Below, piece by piece: positions 31,795 through 46,987 of a stretch of DNA of 64,000 nucleotides (the stretch's first letter is position 1; every line of letters begins with the position of its first letter). The DNA is from Diphasiastrum complanatum (taxonomy: Eukaryota > Streptophyta > Lycopodiopsida > Lycopodiales > Lycopodiaceae). The stretch spans positions 11,063,806 through 11,127,805 of the forward strand of contig CM055092.1 of the NCBI GenBank assembly GCA_029204225.1, in the 5' to 3' direction. The notes beneath the pieces are model-generated. The model made no database searches, was not told the DNA's origin, and saw only the letters and a program-made list of their open reading frames with translations. The translations under genes were made by a program, and so were the position numbers.

Positions 31795-33440
31795 ATTAGG
31801 AAGCGCATTAGGGACCACAAAGGACCATAGAGGGACCGCAGAGGACCGAAGAGGGATGCTCGAGGGACCGCAGAGGACCTTAGAGGGACCTCAGAAGACT
31901 GCAAAGGGACCACAGAGAGACCGTAGAGGATCGCACAGGACCGTAGAGGGACCACATAGGATTGCAGAGGGACCGTAAAGGAACCGCACAACACCGTAGA
32001 GGGTCGCATAGGACCAGAGAGGGTGGACCGTAGAGGGTTGCAGAGGGACCATAGAGGGTGGACCGCAGAGGACCATAGAGGGTCACAGAGGACCATAGAA
32101 GACCGCATAGGTCGCAGAGGAGGACCGCAGAGGTCACAGAGGGTCGCAAAGGAGGATCACAATTTTGGAGGCTCCACCGTAGAGGGTCGCATAGGACCAG
32201 AGAGGGACCATAGAGGGTCGTAGAGGGTCGCAGAGGACCTCATCGGACCGTAGAGGTCGCAGAGGGCCGCAGAGGAGGATTGCAATTTTGGAGGCTCCAC
32301 CCGCCGCGGTGGGTGGACCATAGAGAGTTGTAGAGGGACCATAGAGGGTGGACTGTAGAGGATCGCAAAGGGACCACAGAGGGTTGTAGAGGACAATAGA
32401 GGGTCATAGAGGACCGCAAAGGACAACATTAGACCGCAAAGGGACTGCAGAGGGTCGTAGAGGACCGTAGAGGGTTGCAGAGGAGGACCGCAAAGGAGGA
32501 GGCTCCACCCGCCGTGGTGGGTGGACCGTAGAGGGCTGCAGAGGGACAGTAGAGGGTGGACCGCAGAGGACCGTAGAGGTTGCAGAGGAGGAAATCAAAG
32601 GTCGTAGACGGTCGCAGAGGAGGATCGCAATTTTGGACGCTCCACCCGCCACGGCGGATGGACCGTAGAGGGTTGCATAGGACCAGAGAGGGACCATAGA
32701 GGGTCGCAGATGGAGCGCAGAGGGTCGTAGAGGGTCGCAAATGGAACGCAGAGGGTCGTAGAGGGTCGCAGAGGAGGATCACAATTTTGGAGGCTCCACC
32801 CGCCACGGCGGTTGACCGTAGAGGGTCGTAGAGGGACCGTAGAGGGTCGTAGAGGACCGCAAAGGACCGTAGAGGACTGCATCAGACCATAGAGGGTCGT
32901 AGAGGACCACAGAGGACCGCAAAGGAGGACCGTAGAGGTCATAGAGGGTCGCATAGGAGGAGGCTCCACCCGCCACTGTGGGTGGACCATAGAGAGTCGC
33001 AGAGGGACCGTAGAGAGTGGACTGCAGAGGACCGTAGAGGGTCACAAGGGACCGTAGAGGACCGCACAGGTCGTAGAGGAGGGCCGCAGAGGTCGTAGAG
33101 GGTCGCAAAGGAGGATTGCAATTTTGGAGGCTCCACCCGCCGTGACGGGTGGACCATAGAGGGTTGCATAGGGCAAGAGAGGGACCTCAAAGGACCGTAG
33201 AGGGTCGCAGAGGGACCGTAGAGGGTCGCAGAGGGACGTAGAGGACCATAGAGGACCACATCAGACCGCAGAGGACCGCATCAGACCGCAGAGGACCGCA
33301 TCAGATCGCAGAGGACCACATAGGACCGTAGAGGGACCACATTAGGGACCGTAGAGGACCGTAGAACTCAGAACCTCCCACCGCAGCGGGAGGACCGCGG
33401 AGGACCGCAGGGGACCACAGAGGACCGCAAAGGACCTCCA
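31795..33440. repeat. GGACCGTAGAG minisatellite, block 2, with higher-order units
   Basis: About 1.6 kb of short units (GGACCGTAGAGGGTCGCAGAG and variants). A longer word, AATTTTGGAGGCTCCACCCGCCGCGGTGGGTGGACC or a variant, is inserted at about 32160, 32281, 32498, 32630, 32783, 32960 and 33118. The spacing is irregular (about 120-220 bp), which points to higher-order organisation. Its core CCACCCGCCGCGGTGGGTGG is a perfect palindrome in the copy near 32297. The array ends with AACCTCCCACCGCAGCGGGAGG near 33372. All frames are open; no gene inferred. Confidence 0.92.
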
Positions 33441-34930
33441 AAAACAAATATATCTTTTGTAAGACAAGTATTAAACATTGTCAAAGTTCAATTATTTTGT
33501 GATTAATTAACATCTTGAAATTCTATTGTCCATTTTTGAAAATGGATTTCGAGAAAGTTTAAAATTAATTGAGACGATGTTTATAGAGGCTGTCCCCTCA
33601 ACAAATTAGCAACAGCCACTCCCTAGGAGTTAATGTGGATGTCATAACATAGTGGACAGATCATGTTCCACCATTCACCACGTTTTACAATGCCTTGGAG
33701 CAACATGATTGCTATCAATTACTCTGCAAAGCATGGTGGATTCTCATAGCCCTCATCTAAGGTTGATAGAGTGTAGGCCCACCTTAAGGATGCCAAAGTC
33801 ATCAAAACCCTCATCGACCAAGGTTAGACTCACACAAGGGTAATGAATGCCTCGAAAGCTAGAAGTGTAACACCTCTTGACACCATCCTATGATGCCTCC
33901 AAACTCTACATATGGTTAATGGTAAGCCTCACATTGCAGTTTGCCATTAAAATAGATTTATTAAGTTCATGATGAGTATCAACTGTAGGCTTCTAAGGTT
34001 GAAAGTAAGTGGCCATACCAATGTTGGGTTGTTCTTGACCTCTTTTGAAATTTGAGAATGGGAGTTTTCGTTTAGTGAATAAATTACATATTTTACAAGC
34101 CTACAACCATCAATGGTTTTAGGTGTTTGGTTAGATTTGCTTGGTATACTACAAGGTATTTTATAGTATTTATCCAAGGACAAGATATTTCATACTTCAT
34201 GATTATATATAGTGTTAATATATAAATCTCTTGATATCTGTGGGTATCAATATATTATTACCCAATTGATAGTTGTCTTTTGTATATCCTTTCCACCATA
34301 TATTTACCCAACATCAGGGCATAAATGGCTTGTGAATATATGCTTTATAATTAGGTGGTTTTTATATAAGGGAAGAAAGTACACATGAACTTAATGGACC
34401 TAACTTTCACCTTAATCTAAATCTGGATACTGTAGAAATGGTATTTATTGGACTTGTTTTCATGGTCCACCCATCTAGTTGCAATACTTGCATGGGGAGC
34501 TCCATTGGCAAGTATTTTTATCCCACCTTGTCATTTATTCATGCCACAATATATGATGTCACACAAAATACCACCTTGGGGTAAGTCCCACCATGACTCA
34601 AATGGGAGAGGTCACTTGAAGTGGCCTCAACAAATTGTGAAAGAGTGTTTTGGGACCTCTATATTTAACCTCTTAGTGTTTGGAAACACCCTTTGTGAGA
34701 AAATATTTTTTTGTCTTGGATTGATTACTAGGCATGTTCCACATTAGTGTCAAACAAGTGCATGGGACGTGCACTCACCATCTCTGAGTGGCTGAAATGA
34801 AAGTCTGAATTAAGCATAATGCTAATAAGCAGTAGCGCAATAGCAATCTCTAAAACAACTCTAAGAAGTGCTCCAGAGCAGCAGAAGATAGGGCAACAAA
34901 GAATTCAGCAGCTTATGTTAGTACTGATCT
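33441..34930. other. No gene recognised
   Basis: AT-rich spacer with short unsupported frames. At 34932-34951 the 20-mer TGTGAAGATTATTAAAATAT exactly matches the start of the copia LTR at 53404-53423, directly before the (GA)n tract. Confidence 0.4.
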
Positions 34931-34951
34931 GTGTGAAGATTATTAAAATAT

Positions 34952-36820
<1,869 letters not shown>

Positions 36821-36821
36821 G

Positions 36822-36928
<107 letters not shown>

Positions 36929-37099
36929 ATGCCCCATTTTTTAAGTTTATTTATTAAGGTTAAAGCCTTTTAAGACTTTCTAGATTTTTTTAGTAGGATT
37001 TTTTAAGTTTCTTAGAGGTTTTAAATTTGTATTACGGTTTTTTTAAATTATTGTTTTATTTATTTTTTATTTTTTTAGCACCATTTTAATTTTTTTAGA

Positions 37100-37675
37100 T
37101 TTTTCTATTTTTTTGTTTATTTTTGAAATTTTTGACAAAAAATTACTGTTTGTATATTTTTTGAAATTTTTTGATACTATTAGGATATTTTAATTTTTTT
37201 TTATTTTTTTAATGTTTTTTTTTTTAATTTTTGTGGGATTTTGGACATAAATTATTGTTTTGATTTATTTGGGTTTTTTTGACACTATTTTGATTTTGTA
37301 AGATTTTTTCATTTTTTCATTTTTTGATGTTTATTTTTTATTTTTTTTGGGATTTTTGACATGAAATTATTGTTTTGGTTTTCTTGGGATTTTTTGACAC
37401 TATTTTAATTTTTTTAGATTTTTTTCATTTTCTATGCTTATTTTTGGTTTTTTTTGGGATTTTTTACATAAAATTATTGTTTTGATTTTTTTGGGATTTT
37501 TTGACACTATTTTTGTTTCTAAGAGTTTTTCATTGTTTTATGTTTATTTTTTGGAATTTTTGGAATTTTTTACATAAAATTATTGTTTTGATTTTTTTGA
37601 GATTTTTTGACACTATTTTGATTTTTTGATATTTTTTTGATTTTTTAGACACTATTCATGTTGTTTTTTCCTACT
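37100..37675. repeat. T-rich tandem repeat, 106-115-bp unit, about five copies
   Basis: The landmark ATTATTGTTTT (first copy ATTACTGTTTG) falls at about 37142, 37251, 37366, 37473 and 37579. Each is followed by TTTTTTGGGATTTTTTGACACTATTTT. Spacing varies by a few bases because of T-run length changes. Confidence 0.85.
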
Positions 37676-39400
37676 TTTGTATTATCAAGTTCATGGAATA
37701 AATGAGGAGAAAAGAGAGCACAGTTAAAGCACCAAAATAATCCCATAAGCAATTGGTGCAACATCAACACTTTTCAAGCTATATATAGACTCTTCAACTA
37801 GTTGATTTTTCAAAAAATTAGGGCATGAATTTCCATTTTACTAAAATGGATCCCCAAAAACTACTTTTCATTCGCAATTATTCATCATTAGGGAGTTCTT
37901 ATATCTTCTTGCCACATGGCATAGCATTTGTCCCATACGCATTCATAAAATTTGACTATGGAAGAAAAACATAAATAAGCCCCCTCCCATAATGCTTATT
38001 TACATTGTCTTTTGAAATTTTCTTGTTTTTTTATCTCAAAGTGAATTGCAACTTTCTTCAATATTGTTCTTACAATATGGTAAGTCAGATTTTTTCAAGT
38101 TTATTAAGTTAGTTTATATCTGAGTTGCAGTGGATCGCGATCCGTTGGAAAAACGATCCGGATCGTGCGATCCGGATCGCCAGCGATCTGGGACCAGAAA
38201 CTCTGTCCCGGATCACAAAGAAATTTGCAGTTTTTTTTTTTTATAGTGGAGGGATCCCCACAGCTAGTTACAATAAATGACCAATGGATAGCAGCAGAAA
38301 AAATTTTGAAGCAAATAAAATGAAATGATTAGTCAATGTTATATCTGCAAATCCGTATCTACAAAAACAATTTGCTTCATTAACTAATTGAAGTGACTAG
38401 CAGATATTATGGATTAACTATCTGAAATCAAACAATAGAACTGCTCTTTTGAAATCCTTTCACGTGATACCCATATTGACAGGTTTGAAAAAAAAAGCAA
38501 AAAAAATTTGCGTTATGTAGTGCATTTTTTTGGTCAAAATTTCAAAATTTCAGCAATTACAATCATTGATACTGATTTTCTAGAAGAAAATGTGCTAGAT
38601 GTATCTCATGTGTGCAAAATCTGCTATTATGCCACTTTTTACTGATATACGAATGTGGCTATGTTAAAGAGTAGCTATGAAATCCTATGGCATGTTCAAA
38701 TGTCATAATCAATTTTCAAATGACAGTTATACCAAACAAATTAGAGCTATTTTTACTATGTTACTATTTTTAGTAAGTTTGTTAAATAACAATAAGCTAT
38801 TTTTAACAACAGTCATAAGTGACTTTGATGGATGATAATATCGACAGTTGCTAGGTAGTTTATTAAATGGCAATTTTTCGCCATATTGTAATGATGAAAT
38901 GTACTTTATATCATGATTAATAAAAGATGCCCAAGTACCTTTAAGGCTCTGACTTAAGTTTCAAGGAAGGGTCCTAAGGTTAAGGGTTCGACGACGATCA
39001 GTTGCGGTTTCCAGTGAAGAGCAGTTTGTGACTTAAAAATTCTTGTTACTGGAAGAAGTGAAATGAAAATTGCAGTTAAAAAAATTGTTGATGCAAAGTT
39101 TGTTGGGTTGATGTCAGACAAGTTTTCCGAGTTCAAAATATTGATATTTTGGTGATTTCCCTTGGTGGGGATGACGATTGATTATACTAAGTGTCGGTTT
39201 GTACGCGGTGCTGAGTTGCCAGTTTTATGATGGTTCGTGTGGAATACAAAGTCACGGGTAAAACAGACAAGAATGGAAGGAATGGTGATACCTATGAGAC
39301 AGTTCGACATCCGGGAAAAAATCGGAGTTTCGAAAACAAAGAATTGGGAAAATGATTTTTGGAGGCCAACATTATGCAAAGAGCCCTCTTTGTCAAAATG
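37676..39400. other. AT-rich spacer; GATCCG palindrome cluster near 38130-38220
   Basis: At 38132-38215 the palindromic words GATCGCGATC, GATCCGGATC and CGATCCGGATCGTGCGATCCGGATCG stand out in otherwise AT-rich DNA. A sister cluster (GATCGCGTTCCGGATC, GAACGCGATCCG) is at about 41285-41345. No gene recognised. Confidence 0.5.
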
Positions 39401-40255
39401 AAAGGTGAAATGGGTTTCAAGAAGAGACAATGGCTTTCAATGGAAGGTGGTTATGAAGAGGGACGTGTCTCGTTTCAGAGAAGGGAGAAAAAGACTTCAG
39501 GGGAAAAGACTGCGGCAAAAGTGTTGTAGATGTGAAGAAGACAATCATTGCCTTCTTATCACAGATCCGAGTGCAGCCTTCCTCAGATAAAGAATTGAAG
39601 GCAAAGGAAGGGCTGTCAACAGTCGCTCTCTTGCTTAGTTGCTTGGCCGTTGTTTGATCCGATCTGTTCAGAAGTTTGTTTCAGAAACTCCAGAACGCGT
39701 GTGAAGAATGCTTGAGGTCGTTTGGGGGGGGCATTGAATGTATGAAGTATCCAGTCGTTGTCCCAGGCCGGTTGAGCGGCGGTCTCTCTCGCATATTCCT
39801 ACATGAATGCAGGTGTTAACTGCTGCAGCAGCCCCGATCCTGGTAGCAGATTAGATCTGAAAAGAGGCTGGACGTGCATTTCTTCCAAGAAGCATAGGAA
39901 GGCATCTTATGCTCTCTGAATGCAGGCCAGAGTTGGCAGATTGAGAAGAACCATCACGATTTACAGCAAGGCAGAGATTTCCTATAGGCGGCAGTTCTCA
40001 GAACAGGACGGCGGTGCTGTTTCCAGAAAGGAGTACCATTTGGCCCTTTTGCAAATCAAGATCATGGTTTCTTGGAACAGAGACCTTTCAATCCGCAGCC
40101 TGAACGTCGTAGAGGGCCGTGAGCAGCCGTGATCCGGTCGCGATCCAGCGAGAAGAAGAGCGTGGTCGGTTGAGCGCTGGTCTTTTTCGCTGATTTAGAA
40201 CGAGAGAGACGACCCGGTAACGATATTGATGGGAGCCGGCAGTCTGGAAACACAG
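39401..40255 (+). other. GC-richer block with weak open frames, unrecognised
   Basis: Base composition rises above the flanks. Plus-strand frames at 39405-39590 (Arg/Lys-rich, with CCRCEEDNHC) and 39920-40132 have no recognised domain. It might be a retroelement leader or a decayed exon; I cannot assign it. From 40260 to 41350 the sequence returns to AT-rich spacer. Confidence 0.2.
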
Positions 40256-41359
40256 TGAAAAACCACAGAAATGAAGATATTAAAGAACCGGATGCCTGTT
40301 GAAGAAAAGACCTTAGCCTATGGACAGTCTCCTTGAAATTTAAGTCAGAGCATAAGGATCTAAGGTGAAATCATTTACCTTTTTACTGTATTTTTTGGTT
40401 CAATCATTTGGTTAAGCATGTAGACTGGGTTTGTTTCGGTTATTATGAATACTAAGTGAATTTGAAAAAAAAAATGGGTTCATGTGCTCATATTGAACCT
40501 ATAAACCAGAGTATATAGTAAATGGTATGTTTTTACAGTCTAATGAATTACAGATTTACCTTCTGCTGTAAAAACTCCAGAAAATAAAGAACAATGAGAT
40601 TCTGGTTTTATAAGGGAATATTAAATATGCTTTTCAAGAGTTAAAATTATTAAGGATTTTCAAATGGCTATAACTTCTAATCCGTAACTCGGATCTGAAT
40701 GATCCAAAAGGTAAATTGATCCTTAAAACTCATAGAATTCACTACAATTGAGAAAATTGACTTTTAAAAGAATCTTATTATAAATTTCTCAGCTTGAGTG
40801 ATGTGTAATGCTTAACAAATATACTTAGCATGATAAATCAGCTATTGCTAATCCATTGAAAAACATGGAAAAGCTATCTCTCAAAGTGGTTGAAAAACAC
40901 CATTAGAGCTATATATATATTATATATTTCCAAAACCACATGCATTATCATGATAAAACCATTGAAAAAGATGGTCAAGCTTTCATAGATAAATCATGGC
41001 AATTGCATCAAAGATTGAATCAAATTAAGTTTGCTTGATTGGAGAGAATACAAGAATCAGTAAATGAAAAACATTTATATCATTGAAAAGAATATTTGAG
41101 ATGGATTACTTATGAGATGAATGGGTTCAAACTTAAGTTACCTTCTAGTACAATCTATGGCAATATCCGAACTAGAAACCCAATGACTGGCTTCATAATC
41201 ATACCAAAACCCCGCTATAGTGTTATGAACACTATTAAGCAACACAACAAACCTACCACACGTTCCAGAAAACCCTAATGGGAAATCTCGGATCACGTTC
41301 TGGAACGCGATCCGAAACGCGTTCCGGATCGCGTTCCGGATCACGGCCTGCATCTTTGG

Positions 41360-41360
<1 letters not shown>

Positions 41361-41402
<42 letters not shown>

Positions 41403-41509
41403 TTTCTAGTTTTTTTACTACTAAAAAGAAAAAACAGGAGACAGCCGACCCGCCGCGGCGGGTGGGCCGTCTCTTCCTAGTTTTCTTATTTTAATTAATT
41501 TAATTAAGT

Positions 41510-41570
<61 letters not shown>
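41361..41570. repeat. Hairpin module flanked by (AT)n tracts
   Basis: An (AT)n tract (41363-41400), then an imperfect GC-rich inverted repeat at 41436-41475 (GACAGCC, CCCGCCGCGGCGGG, GGCCGTC). Next come AATTAATTTAATTAAGTAACAT and a second (AT)n tract (41512-41570). The same order (GACAGCC, a CTGCCACAGCGGG variant, GGCTGTC, TTAATTAAT, AAGTAACAT, (AT)n) is found at about 48345-48490. These are two copies of one small mobile or amplified module. Confidence 0.8.
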
Positions 41571-41576
<6 letters not shown>

Positions 41577-41888
41577 AAACTTATGTACAGTTTTGCGCAA
41601 GTGTATTATGGGTGCACCATGCATGCTCTTCCCCTCACCCCTGCATACACAATTTCTTTACTAAAAATGATGGGGGAGGGGATGCATGTATGGGTAGGAG
41701 CATGCATGGCCCTCATCCCCATGCATGCATGCATGCACACTGGCCACTGTCCGACCTCCAAGTGGCAATGCATATTTCAAGATAATCACATTTTAATTTG
41801 TTAACCAACTTTTTAAGATAGTCAATTTTTTTAATATAGCCAACTTTTGTATTTACTTTATCAAGTTATGATTAAGAATAACAGGCCA

Positions 41889-41889
<1 letters not shown>

Positions 41890-41955
<66 letters not shown>

Positions 41956-41984
41956 GTTTGCTAATATCGATCTCTCTCCCCGAC

Positions 41985-42062
<78 letters not shown>
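41890..42062. repeat. Compound (CT)n microsatellite
   Basis: Two (CT)n tracts (41890-41954 and 41988-42062) are separated by about 35 bp containing GATCTCTCTCCCCGACTGGC. An edge sequence (CGACTGACTGG) near 42068 resembles the separator. Confidence 0.95.
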
Positions 42063-42945
<883 letters not shown>

Positions 42946-43721
42946 CATTACTGGGCTCAGATAGACATATACTGAGACATATATTGATAGACCTATACCA
43001 AGACTCTCAGTACATTGCCTCTTATCATTACTGCTGATAGCTCAATCAAGTATATAGATGCTACCATATGGGTTGGCCATGTAGGCTTCCATGCTCCTTT
43101 TCACCAAGGATTTGCAAGATACGGTCGTCCTCCACCGTTACCTACATGTCTTCGTTGGCCAGACCTCGGAAAAATCATAACCAACTGTTGTTAGAATACG
43201 AAAATTAGACATAAAGACAACTCTTGCATCTGACAAAGTTAGATAAAAAAGACAATAGCTTCTGAATCAGCATCTGCTAATTGCGTCTTGCAAAGTAGTT
43301 GTATCTAATATATCCAACCTTACTCCCTATTAGCTATGGTACCACTGTACTGATGAATAGAGGGTGTTATATGGCGTAGTGCACTACTACTTACCATCTA
43401 TAGCAATGGAACACTGCCTATATAACATAAAGGGCCTCTAGCAATCCGATCAATGTACTCATCAAAAAAATGGATCCCAGATATTGTCAACACCAAACCT
43501 GGACTCCATCATACTACATCCTCGATTATTATCTAACCAGCTAGGTAGCGTTGCCATTACGATCCTCCTGTTGCCTTCTTCTTCGCCTGCTGGAAGGAGG
43601 ATCACAAATTGTGATGTATGAATTTTCAGCCTAAATTTCTTAATGTGAAAATGGCTAAGCTAACTAATTACAGTGTCATCGAATTGCAAACAGATAGATT
43701 AGCTGCTTCATTCATTTTTCA

Positions 43722-43829
<108 letters not shown>

Positions 43830-44074
43830 AGGCTCACAAGTTCCCTGATAATGGCCTAACTTAGCTCACAAGGATTTGCCAATAGGTTCATAATGGTAGC
43901 TCCCTTTGCAAGAGAGTAAATGCAACGATAAACTTCTCAAAGTTGCAATGTAGTGGCATGTAGAAAATTGGAGCATGTTAACAACATTGAAGTAATGAAC
44001 ACTTCAGACAAACTAGCATTGATCATAAAAATAGCAGATCCATTAGAATGGTTTTGCCTATTCTTTATCTAATT

Positions 44075-44215
44075 CTAATGCCTAAAATCTGATGCCTAGA
44101 ATGTATTGCGTAATGCCTACAACATAATGCCTACTACCTAAAATGTAATGCTTGAGCTTAATGCGTAAAGCCTAATGGTAATGTATAATGCCAAAAGACT
44201 ATGTGTATGAAATGG
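44075..44215. repeat. Short TAATGCCTA tandem-like repeat
   Basis: Degenerate words TAATGCCTA, TGATGCCTA, TAATGCGTA, TAATGCTTG and TAAAGCCTA recur about a dozen times over 140 bp at 8-14-bp intervals. Origin unknown; just upstream of the Helitron remnant. Confidence 0.7.
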
Positions 44216-44435
44216 TCTAAAATCGCACCCCATAATTCCTAAACCGTAATCTGCTTATACATGACCTTCACCCCCGAACCATGAATCTATTTCTCACTCT
44301 CTTAATACAAGTTTAAAGCCTACTTAAGTTGGTTTTTGATGTATTTGATTGTTTCCCAATGTTTGATATAAAACCTGATGTTTTTTTGTTCCAAATTTTG
44401 CAGGTGTTTTGCATTTGAGGGAGTGATTCCATGAC

Positions 44436-46987
44436 ATGGACACTCCCGAGTGTGTGCGAAGCAACCCTTCATACATCACTCCGGAGGGTGAGAGCTAGTC
44501 TACAAGAAGGAGGAGGTTGAATAGGAAGCGACAAGCAGTGCGTAGGGCATTGTCGCTTGCACCTGTCGTTCGTGTCGTTGAGGAGGCAACATGTTCGACC
44601 GCAAGTTTGGTTTCAATCTGGCAAAGCGTCGAGCACATAATGACTGTTGGTGTAAGTGGTGTGGGTAGTTTAGGGGGGGTTGTCACGCCAGAGCACGTGC
44701 GTGACAATGCCATGTATAGAACGTAAGAGTTGGAGTCTAGGTCAGAGAGGAAGAGTAGATTAGAGCAGAGGAGAAGAGCGAAGAGGAGGCTTTTCCCTCA
44801 TGAGTTGGAGCAGGCTCAGCAGGTAGGGATGTAGTTGATTCAGCCACCATTGTGAGTATTGATGATGACACTCCTCTTGGAGTAGATGTTGGTTTCCCTA
44901 TGAGAGGGTTAGAGTTTGAAGAGGATGTTACACCGAGCAGTTTGGGAGTAAGGTCGATCACATAGGTCTGCTCACCTATGAGAGGAGTAGAGTCAAGAGA
45001 GGCAGTTTTGTTGACGTCTTTAGGTGCAGATTCAACTTTTGTAGAGGTGGTTACGCCCGAGGAGGTGTGTAACCACCCGTCGTATAGGACACCTGAGGCT
45101 GCGTCTAGATCAGCTAGGACTAAAAGATTGAGGCATAGATATTATGTGAAGAAGAGGTTTTTAGGTAGGGGTGGTCCACCAGCACATTGTGTTACATCCG
45201 AAGAGGTGCGTAATCACCCGTCATAGCCTTCTAAGCTATTTCGTTTGTATACGTCCTACGATGACTTGGGAGCTCATTTTAGGAAGAATATTCGGGGTTA
45301 CAATAACTCATTGGAATTCGCATCTCTTGGGGTGAATCTGGATAGATCCATCTCCAACTCCGTAGGTGGCGCATACACGTTTCGAGTGTCTGGGTGGTTG
45401 TACCATCACATTGGTGGGTTTTTGCCATCAGATAGGCCTTCCTTTTCGCAAATTTACTTCATGGATAGTGATGATTTGCAGATGGATCAGAGATTATCTT
45501 TGAACCCTGAGCTTAGGCATGATGTTCTCTCTGTCTTTCAGAGCATGATGGTGGATGTGAGTCCATTTGCGCAACATTTTAAGAACATTGCACGGATCAT
45601 GCAGGAGAACGTCACAAAGGATATTTGTCTTCGCATAATATCAGGTTGTTCGCAGAGTAGAGTGAACTAGAAATTCAATGCTCCCACGAGCAATGAGATT
45701 GTGGTGCTTATGCCTTTAGACGAGACCCCGAGTGATGGAATGCGTGACATCATACTGCATTCCATTCAGGATGGTTTGCAATTCATCACACAACTTCATT
45801 CATCATATGATGCATTGCATTTTGTACTATTATTTCCATTTGGTACCGATGGGTGGTATCCGGGAATCCCACACATGCATGTCAGAGATGATGCACGTGC
45901 CAATGATGATATTCGTAACAATGCACTTTCTGATGCTTTTGAAGAGCATTTAGAGGATAGTCACAGAGCTATCACCGTTCGAGAGTTTTACTGCTATCAT
46001 TTGCAGGTTCGTGCAGAGCATGTTTCACCGATCCATCTGGGTGGAAGGCTGCTGCAAGAGTATGCATGTGACATGATGGCAAAGATGGTGCAAAATAATA
46101 TGAATTACTACTACAATAATCAGCATAGTTTTTGTAGAGAAATTCGTAGTGGTATTGTTGATGTCGTGGGAGCTCATTCTTCTAGCGACATAGGAGTGCG
46201 GGTAGTGCTTCCATCTTCATACATCGGTTCATCGCGTCATATGCGTCAGCAATACCAAGATGCTATGGCCGTCCTTAGGGAGTTCGGTTCTCCCGATTTG
46301 TTTATCACGATGACGGCGAACCCAAATTGGTTGGAGGTGAGGAGAGAGTTGCGATTTCAGCAGAAAGCTGCAGATAGGCCTAATTTAGTATCAAGGGTTT
46401 TTAGCAGGAAGCTTCAGCATTTGATCGACCTACTGAAGAACAATGGTATTTTTGGGCACATTATAGGGAGGCTGCATGTCGTGGAATTCCAGATTAGAGG
46501 ATTGCATCACGCCCACCTTTTGATTATATTGGAGGAGCGGAGCAAACCCATCATGATTGGAGATTACGATCGTATTGTGTGTGCAGAGGTTCTTGTGAAG
46601 GAGGAAGATCCGGAGTTGTACGAGATAGTGAGGACATGTATGATGCATGGCCCATGCGGAACAACTTTTCCAAATGCACCATGCATGAAGGATGGAAAGT
46701 GCTCGAAGAACTACCCAAGGAATTTCATTGATGAAACATCGGTGGTGAAGGGGTATGTTTCATATAGACAGAGGGAGAACAGAGTGACGGTGTGTTCACA
46801 TGGAGTGGAGTTAGATAACAGGTGGGTTGTACCGTACAACAGGTGGTTGACACTACATTTTCAGAAGTGTATTCAGAAGTGTTGTAGTAGTAAGTTTGAA
46901 GTGATGTTTATGGTTTATGGTTTCGAGATGCAAGGTACCATTAGAGTTAGAATTGGAGTTAGACTTAGCATTTGGGATGTAGGGTAG
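44436..46987 (+). pseudogene. Helitron Rep (helicase-like N-terminal, HUH) fragment
   Basis: N-terminal half of a RepHel protein, the rolling-circle initiator of Helitron transposons. Frame 44978-46987 is continuous but for TAG stops at 45224 and 45668; the part at 44436-44726 is in another frame with one internal stop. Order: basic Arg-rich N-terminus with repeated TPE-V-NHPSYRT words; RKNIRGYNNSLEFASLGV; FRVSGWLYHHIG (45245-45670); NAPTSNEI; LHSSYDALHFVLLFPFGTDGW; SRHMRQQYQDAMAVLREFGSPDLFITMTANP; then VEFQIRGLHHAHLL with the HAH metal-binding motif. A Cys/His segment MMHGPCGTTFPNAPCMKDGKCSKNYP and NRWVVPYN follow. Similarity fades after about 46850, before the two-tyrosine (YxxxY) nicking motif, and the Pif1-like helicase is absent. 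The element is therefore 3'-truncated and inactive. No Helitron terminal hairpin was identified. Confidence 0.92.

Noticed and set aside
31767-33259. Several overlapping minus-strand open frames of 60-130 codons
   Set aside because: They are translations of the GGACC minisatellite, open in all frames because the unit lacks stop codons; no single frame is favoured.
38985-39000. GGTTCGA-type T-loop word as a tRNA trace
   Set aside because: No matching acceptor, D or anticodon arms could be folded around it.
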